DNA from: Polyangiaceae bacterium
GTDB taxonomy: Bacteria > Myxococcota_A > Polyangia > Polyangiales > Polyangiaceae
DNA: 32,047 nucleotides
Direction: 5' to 3'
NCBI GenBank assembly: GCA_020849655.1
Contig: JADLFU010000176.1
Location: 1-32,047, forward strand
Below, in pieces: positions 26,975 to 32,047 of this stretch. Under the pieces are notes generated by a model, which saw only the letters and a program-made list of their open reading frames with translations, was not told where the DNA came from and did not search any database. Within the stretch, counting starts at the first letter, position 1; each line of letters opens with the position of its first letter. A program made the translations under genes and the position numbers.

Positions 26975-27337
26975 ATGCGCATCCTGGTGGTCGAGGATCA
27001 ATACTCCATCCGCAAGATGATCGAGGCGCTGGTCGGCGGCCGCGGCCACGTCGTCCTCTCGGCGACCACCGGCCCGCGCGCGGTCGAGCTCTCGCGCTCC
27101 GAGCACGTCGACGCCGCGCTGCTCGACATCAACCTGCCGCCGCCCTTCGACGGCATCGAGCTGTGCGCGCGGCTGCGCGCGGCGTCGCCCACGATGCCCA
27201 TCCTGATGATCACCGCGCAGGACGACGACGAGACCCGCGCCCGCGCGCTCGCGGCCGGCTCGACCGGCTTCTTCGCGAAGCCGTTCAGCCCGCTCGCGCT
27301 GCTGAAGGAGATCGACGCGATCGAGCGCGGCCGCTGA
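26975..27337 (+). CDS. Single-domain response regulator (CheY-like receiver)
   Basis: A 120-residue receiver domain without an output domain. It contains the acidic pair Glu7-Asp8, the phospho-acceptor aspartate in ALLDINLPP (Asp51), the switch threonine in LMIT (Thr80) and the lysine in FAKPFSP (Lys102), so it should be phosphorylatable. The length matches CheY/Spo0F-like proteins. No histidine kinase lies nearby, so the partner is encoded elsewhere. It may act in a phosphorelay or bind a target protein directly. Orphan receivers are numerous in Myxococcota. The ATG at 26975 begins directly at the first strand, MRILVVEDQ. purF starts 35 nt downstream on the same strand and may be co-transcribed, but no functional link is evident. 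Confidence 0.93.
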   Translation: MRILVVEDQYSIRKMIEALVGGRGHVVLSATTGPRAVELSRSEHVDAALLDINLPPPFDGIELCARLRAASPTMPILMITAQDDDETRARALAAGSTGFFAKPFSPLALLKEIDAIERGR

Positions 27338-27372
27338 CGCACGGGCGCGCGGCGCCGTGGTAAGGGCGCCGC

Positions 27373-28782
27373 GTGTGCGGCATCTTCGGCATCTTCGGGC
27401 ACCCTGAGGCCTCCAACCTAGCGTACCTCGGGCTGCACGCGCTGCAGCACCGCGGCCAGGAGAGCGCCGGCATCGTCACGAGCGACGGCGAGCGGCTCTA
27501 CGCGCACCGCTCGATGGGCCTGGTGCAGGACGCGTTCTCGGAGGACGTCCTCTCGAAGCTCCCGGGCGCGGTCGGGATCGGCCACGTGCGCTACTCGACG
27601 GCGGGCGGCAGCGGCCTGCGCAACGCCCAGCCGCTCGCCGTCGACTACGCGCGCGGATCGCTCGCGGTCGCGCACAACGGCAACCTCACGAACGCCGACG
27701 AGCTGCGGGAGCGCCTCGAGGCGCGCGGCAGCATCTTCCAGAGCTCGGCCGACACCGAGACGGTCGTGCACCTCATCGCGCAGAGCGCGCAGCGCACCAT
27801 CGAGGACCGCGTCGTCGACGCGCTCTCGCAGGTCGAGGGCGCGTACTCGATGGTGTTCCTCACCGAGGACCGCATCATCGCCGTGCGCGATCCGCGCGGG
27901 TTCCGCCCGCTGTGCCTCGGCACCCTGCGCTCGCGCGGCGGCGTCCACGTCGTCGCGAGCGAGCCCGTGAGCTTCGACCTCATCGACGCCGAGCTGCTCC
28001 GATCGCTCGAGCCGGGTGAGATGCTCGTGATCGACAAGGGCGGCGTGCGGTCGTCGTTCCCCTTCGCGAGGCAAGAGGTGCGCGAGTGCGTGTTCGAGCA
28101 CGTGTACTTCGCGCGGCCCGACTCGCCCCTCGGCGGCGCGACCGTGTACGACGTCCGGCGCGCACTCGGGCGCAGGCTCGGGGACGAGCACCCCGTCGAG
28201 GCAGACGTCGTCGTGCCCGTGCCCGACTCGGGCGTGCCGTCGGCGATGGGCTTCGCCGAGCGCCTCGGCATCCCCTTCGAGCTCGGGCTCATCCGCAGCC
28301 ACTACGTCGGCCGCACGTTCATCGAGCCGTCGCAGAGCATCCGGCACTTCGGCGTGACGCTGAAGCTGAACCCGGTGACGAGCGTGCTGCGCGGCAAGCG
28401 CGTGGTCGTCGTCGACGACTCGATCGTCCGCGGGACGACCAGCCGCAAGATCGTGAAGATGCTCCGCGACGCGGGCGCGCGCGAGGTGCACGTCCGCGTG
28501 TCGAGCCCGCCGACGCGCTGGCCCTGCTACTACGGCATCGACACGCCGACCCGCCGCGAGCTCATCGCGTCGTCGCACACGACCGACGAGATCGCGCGCT
28601 ACCTGACGGCCGACTCGCTCGGCTACATCTCGCTCGACGGGATGATCGACGCGGTGGTCGGCGCGCGCGGGGAGGGCGCCGAGGCGCGGGCGCGCTTCTG
28701 CCACGCCTGCTTCTCCGGCGAGTACCCGGTCGAGTTTCGCGGTCAGCCCGCGGGGCGGCAGCTCCGCCTGCTCGGCGTGTAG
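27373..28782 (+). CDS. purF: Amidophosphoribosyltransferase (glutamine PRPP amidotransferase), Fe-S type
   Basis: A 469-residue enzyme for the first committed step of purine synthesis: glutamine and PRPP give phosphoribosylamine. The GTG start is followed directly by CGIFGIF, so removal of Met exposes the catalytic cysteine without a propeptide. HRGQESAGI and [11 protein letters not shown] belong to the glutaminase domain. [14 protein letters not shown] (Asp348, Asp349) is the PRPP loop of the transferase domain. Four cysteines (Cys239 in [11 protein letters not shown], Cys385 in WPCYYG, and Cys443 and Cys446 in FCHAC) match the ligands of the 4Fe-4S cluster known from the Bacillus enzyme. 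This places it in the cluster-containing class, although it lacks the short leader of that enzyme. The length is normal. Confidence 0.97.
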   Translation: MCGIFGIFGHPEASNLAYLGLHALQHRGQESAGIVTSDGERLYAHRSMGLVQDAFSEDVLSKLPGAVGIGHVRYSTAGGSGLRNAQPLAVDYARGSLAVAHNGNLTNADELRERLEARGSIFQSSADTETVVHLIAQSAQRTIEDRVVDALSQVEGAYSMVFLTEDRIIAVRDPRGFRPLCLGTLRSRGGVHVVASEPVSFDLIDAELLRSLEPGEMLVIDKGGVRSSFPFARQEVRECVFEHVYFARPDSPLGGATVYDVRRALGRRLGDEHPVEADVVVPVPDSGVPSAMGFAERLGIPFELGLIRSHYVGRTFIEPSQSIRHFGVTLKLNPVTSVLRGKRVVVVDDSIVRGTTSRKIVKMLRDAGAREVHVRVSSPPTRWPCYYGIDTPTRRELIASSHTTDEIARYLTADSLGYISLDGMIDAVVGARGEGAEARARFCHACFSGEYPVEFRGQPAGRQLRLLGV

Positions 28783-28826
28783 CGTCCTCTGCGCGCCCTC
28801 GTCGACGCTGGGACGCCCACGCTGCA

Positions 28827-28855
28827 CTCGCTCCTCGGGCTCCCGATGTTCATGC
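28827..28855 (-). repeat. Short relic of the palindromic element arm
   Basis: The minus strand of this stretch matches the left arm of the element at 59-235: 24 of 29 positions agree, including a 10-nt run TCGGGAGCCC and AGGAGC. Similarity stops after about 29 nt. It lies in the gap between purF and the SpvB-like gene, 48 nt before the latter. It is an arm relic or a chance match. Confidence 0.4.
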
Positions 28856-28902
28856 TTGGCGGCGTTGACTTCGTGAGGATGTCTCCGTAGCCTCCGCGCC
28901 GC

Positions 28903-31900
28903 ATGGTTCGCGTGCCGCTCTCCCGGATCGCGCTGTGGCTGCTCACCTGCGTGGTCGTCCTGGCCTGCGGTGGCGTCGTCCCACCCGGCCCCGGGCCTGG
29001 CGTCCCCGCGCTGTGCGAGGAGCCAGACGGAACCAACGAGCTGGCGCTCCCGGCGAGGGTCACCGCGCGCCCCGATGGCGCCAGGGTCGGCGGATCGATC
29101 CCCGGGTCGGGCAACGTGACGAACCGGGGCTCCGCGCGCTACACGATGGGCTTCGAGCTGCCCCCCGGCCGGCGAGGCATGCAGCCGACCCTGTCCCTCG
29201 AGTACGACAGCGACAGTCCCAACGGCCTCGTGGGTCGTGGCATGCACCTCGCGGGCCTGTCTCACATCGCCCCCTGTGCGCGCACGCTGATCCTCGATGG
29301 CGTCTCCCTTGCCCCCCGCTACGACGGCACCGACCCGCTGTGCCTGGACGGGATGCGCATGGTCCAGCTCCCGGATCACAGCTACGTGACCGTTCCCAGT
29401 TCTCACGCTCGGATCGTGAGGCTGGACAACGGCTTCGAGGTGACGACGCCGGACGGGATGATCCAGCGCTACGGCGTCGCCGACGACGCCGTCCAGACCA
29501 CGACGGATCAGCCCCGCGCCTGGGCGCTGTCGCAGGTCCGCGACGGCTACGGAAACACGATCGAGTACCGGTACGAGAACACGAAAGCCTCCGACCGCGC
29601 CGGCGCGTACACCACGTCCCACCTCCCGACGTCGATCTTCTACACCGGGCACGCGAGCGGGCTCGGGCCCGACAAGGAGGTTCGTCTCGTCTGGGAAGCC
29701 CGCCCCGATCCGTCGTTCGTGTTCGAGCGGGGGCTTCGGCTCGAGCGCGACAAGAGGCTGTCGGCGGTCCAGATCGTCGTCCAGCGCGTCGTCGAGCGCT
29801 CCTACGACTTCACGTACGAAGCGTCGCCGCAGTCGGGCGTGTCGCGCCTCGCGCGCGTGACAGAGCGGGCGGTGCCAACCGGCGACACCCGCCCGCCCAC
29901 GCGGTTCGTCTGGACCGACGCGTCCCCCGGCGATGGCCCATTCCGGGGGACCTCCGCGTTCCCGACGCTGGACACTGGCTTTCTTCGCTCGCAGCTGTCG
30001 AACTACACGCTGGCCGACATGGCGGGCACCGGGCTCGACATGGTCGCGTACCCGGAGGCCCCACACGAGGAGACGGTCCGGGAGAAGGGCGTCCAGAGGA
30101 AGATCCTGGTCTCGACGTGGAAGGTGCGGGAGCTGACGCCCGTCGCCTCACTTCCTGGGGCCCCTCCCCCTAGCGCCGAGACGTTTGCGACGTTCACGAC
30201 GCCCTACACGGGGGCGGCCACCGGGGGCGCGCGCGACTTCGCGATCCCAGTCGACCTCGACCTCGATGGCCGGACGGACCTCGTCACGGTCAACAACGCC
30301 GTGTTCGGCCTCACCTACGACGGAATAGACTGGGGACCCAAGCTGTCGCCCTCCACCGACCAGGTCGTGGAGCCTGCGACGTTCAAGGTCTTCATGGGGC
30401 GCCCGGGCGGAGTCGAGCGGGTCGAGCTGCGCCTCGACACGGACAACACGCGATCCGTCCCGGTGTTCGGCGACTTCAACGGAGACGGCGCGCCGGACGT
30501 GATCGACAGGGGGGTGGTGCGGCTCCACAAGGGAACGCAAGCGCCAGCGAAGGATGGCTTCCTCGAGCCGTTCGAGGCGGGGGGACCGCATCTCGCCGGC
30601 GTGGCTCTCGCGCAGGAGGCCGGTCACTTGCCATGGGTCCTCGACATCGACGGAGACGGGCGCAGTGACATCCTGACCAAGACGACCGCCGACGGCGTTC
30701 ACTTCGCGCCCACGCTGACGTGGTTTCGTCTGGCCTGGACGCCCCCCGCCGGCGGAATGGCCGGCTACTGGACGGTCGTCGAGCACGACTCGGGTCTCCC
30801 GTCGGACCTCCTGCCGAGGTGGCGCGAGAACGGGACGAACTGGTCCCAGTTGCCCTCGTCGCCCCACTTCGGCGATGTCAACGGGGACGGCCTGGCCGAT
30901 TTGGTGGTCGGCGCGGCGTCGGACGGCACACAGGGTTCGGTCCCGGCTGCCCCGACCGTTCGATACAACAGGGGCGATGGGACGTTCGGGGGTGAAGAGC
31001 CGCTGCCGGGCGCAGGCGACGGCGAGCGGGTGCGCGGCATGGTGATGGCGACCAGCGGCGACTGGAACCACGACGGCAAGGTCGACTTCCTCGTTCCGAC
31101 GTTGTTCGGCCCCAGCAGCGGCCACCTGATGCTGCTCGCGTCCGGGGCAACCGAGCACCGCTGGATCGACACGGGGATCATCGTGCCCGACCTGACGGCG
31201 CTCTCCAGCGATCCGAACGCCGAGGGCGCTGTCGCCCAGCACGCGACGCAGTACGCGTTCCTCGGCCCACGGTTCGTCCGCCCGGCGACGCGTCGGTTCG
31301 GGAGCGATCTGCTCGCGCCGACCGTCGTGAATGGGCGGGTGGTCCACCGGGTGATCGCGGCACAAGACGCGCCGTTCGACCGCCTCGCCGCCGTGTACGA
31401 CGGCCTCTCGCCGAGCGGCACCGGCGGCGAACGCGACATGCCCCGCATCCGGTTCCATTACGGGACGATCAACGAGGCGGCGCTGGACACGCCCGGCTGC
31501 GCGTTTCCCGCGCCGTGCACGGTGGGGAGTCGACCGGTCGTGACGATGACCACCCACGACGCCGGGACGGCGCAGCCAGTCCGCGTCACCCACGAATTTC
31601 GTGGCGGGCGCACCAGCGTGCGGGGGCGGGGGTTCCTCGGCTTCTCCGAGATCACACATATCGACGGCGATCGCCGCGAGGATCTCCGCTTCGACAACCG
31701 GACGGCCGGCGCACGGGGAGACTTTCCGTTCGCCAGCTTCGCGGCCAGGCGCACGCTGCGGTTCGATCTCGCCGACGGCGTCCGGGAGACGCACGAGCGG
31801 CGCACGACGCACGAACTCGTCGACCTCGGCCCCACCTACTTCGTCTACCGCAAGAGCGACTCGCAGGACCAGGCGCGCTTGTCGTCGAGCCCGCCCGACG

Positions 31901-32047
31901 CGTCGATCTACCACTCGACAACCGAGACCGTCAGCGAGGTGACCCCGGACGGCAGGCCGCGGAGGCTGGTGGTCGAGCGCGGGTCCCGAACGAGAGAGGT
32001 GACGACGTTCTCGTACGTCCCCCTCCCGCTGCGGGGACACGTGGTCA
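28903..32047 (+). CDS. SpvB-like / FG-GAP (VCBS) repeat lipoprotein, 3' end outside the window
   Basis: The frame is open from the ATG at 28903 to the window end (1048 codons so far). The signal peptide ends in VLAC (Cys22), a good lipobox, so the protein should be lipid-anchored on the cell surface or in the periplasm. Residues about 66-125 resemble the SpvB/TcdB N-terminal module: GSARYTMGFELPPGRRGMQPTL, then SLEYDS...NGLVGRGMHLAGLSHI. Between residues 451 and 730 at least five calcium-binding FG-GAP-type loops occur, for example DLDLDGRTD (451), DFNGDGAPD (524), DIDGDGRSD (581), DVNGDGLAD (658) and DWNHDGKVD (720). An insecticidal-toxin TcdB-like middle part follows (RGRGFLGFSEI near 907). 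Such proteins usually continue into RHS/YD repeats and often a C-terminal toxin domain, which cannot be seen here. Confidence 0.85.
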   Translation, partial: MVRVPLSRIALWLLTCVVVLACGGVVPPGPGPGVPALCEEPDGTNELALPARVTARPDGARVGGSIPGSGNVTNRGSARYTMGFELPPGRRGMQPTLSLEYDSDSPNGLVGRGMHLAGLSHIAPCARTLILDGVSLAPRYDGTDPLCLDGMRMVQLPDHSYVTVPSSHARIVRLDNGFEVTTPDGMIQRYGVADDAVQTTTDQPRAWALSQVRDGYGNTIEYRYENTKASDRAGAYTTSHLPTSIFYTGHASGLGPDKEVRLVWEARPDPSFVFERGLRLERDKRLSAVQIVVQRVVERSYDFTYEASPQSGVSRLARVTERAVPTGDTRPPTRFVWTDASPGDGPFRGTSAFPTLDTGFLRSQLSNYTLADMAGTGLDMVAYPEAPHEETVREKGVQRKILVSTWKVRELTPVASLPGAPPPSAETFATFTTPYTGAATGGARDFAIPVDLDLDGRTDLVTVNNAVFGLTYDGIDWGPKLSPSTDQVVEPATFKVFMGRPGGVERVELRLDTDNTRSVPVFGDFNGDGAPDVIDRGVVRLHKGTQAPAKDGFLEPFEAGGPHLAGVALAQEAGHLPWVLDIDGDGRSDILTKTTADGVHFAPTLTWFRLAWTPPAGGMAGYWTVVEHDSGLPSDLLPRWRENGTNWSQLPSSPHFGDVNGDGLADLVVGAASDGTQGSVPAAPTVRYNRGDGTFGGEEPLPGAGDGERVRGMVMATSGDWNHDGKVDFLVPTLFGPSSGHLMLLASGATEHRWIDTGIIVPDLTALSSDPNAEGAVAQHATQYAFLGPRFVRPATRRFGSDLLAPTVVNGRVVHRVIAAQDAPFDRLAAVYDGLSPSGTGGERDMPRIRFHYGTINEAALDTPGCAFPAPCTVGSRPVVTMTTHDAGTAQPVRVTHEFRGGRTSVRGRGFLGFSEITHIDGDRREDLRFDNRTAGARGDFPFASFAARRTLRFDLADGVRETHERRTTHELVDLGPTYFVYRKSDSQDQARLSSSPPDASIYHSTTETVSEVTPDGRPRRLVVERGSRTREVTTFSYVPLPLRGHVV

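Noticed and set aside
30148..32040. Minus-strand open frame of 630 codons at the right end
   Set aside because: It is antisense to the FG-GAP/SpvB-like gene, whose repeated calcium loops prove the plus-strand frame. The minus frame shows no domain.

Overview
The window is a very GC-rich chromosomal segment with dense, short-spaced genes and many long antisense shadow frames. The gene content points to Myxococcota, probably a Polyangia (Sorangium-like) bacterium: acyl-anchored repeat lipoproteins, a large SpvB/FG-GAP lipoprotein, TrmFO, a Ku gene without its ligase beside it, and two RND efflux operons. The lineage is an inference from gene content and codon bias. No rRNA, tRNA or CRISPR array was seen.

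Layout. Positions 2-455 hold the end of a DUF429-family gene interrupted by a small element (59-235) with 19-nt terminal inverted repeats. Two partial relatives of this element lie at 6378-6446 and 28827-28855. Next come a GH5 endoglycoceramidase-like lipoprotein, a Uma2-type nuclease-fold protein, a VOC protein and a DUF808 membrane protein. A minus-strand group follows: an OPT transporter, thioredoxin 2 and a repeat-bearing lipoprotein. Then come topA and trmFO, overlapping by ATGA, and convergent to them a P-protein (PheA-like) whose active-site and Phe-binding motifs are largely lost.

The middle of the window (12727-25091) is an efflux region. A minus-strand outer-membrane factor / adaptor / heavy-metal-type RND pump operon and a plus-strand outer-membrane factor / adaptor / HAE1-type RND pump operon diverge around a solitary ku gene. 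Each operon encodes all three parts of a tripartite envelope pump, with genes that overlap or nearly touch. The PheA-like gene lies only 36 nt downstream of the metal pump and may be on the same transcript.

The right part has a DprA-like gene overlapping the end of the second pump, a QQQPYG-repeat lipoprotein, a single-domain response regulator, purF of the Fe-S type, and the first 1048 codons of a large SpvB/FG-GAP-repeat lipoprotein that runs off the window.

The most unusual features are the palindrome-ended element family and the degenerate P-protein. Most other genes are ordinary for their families.
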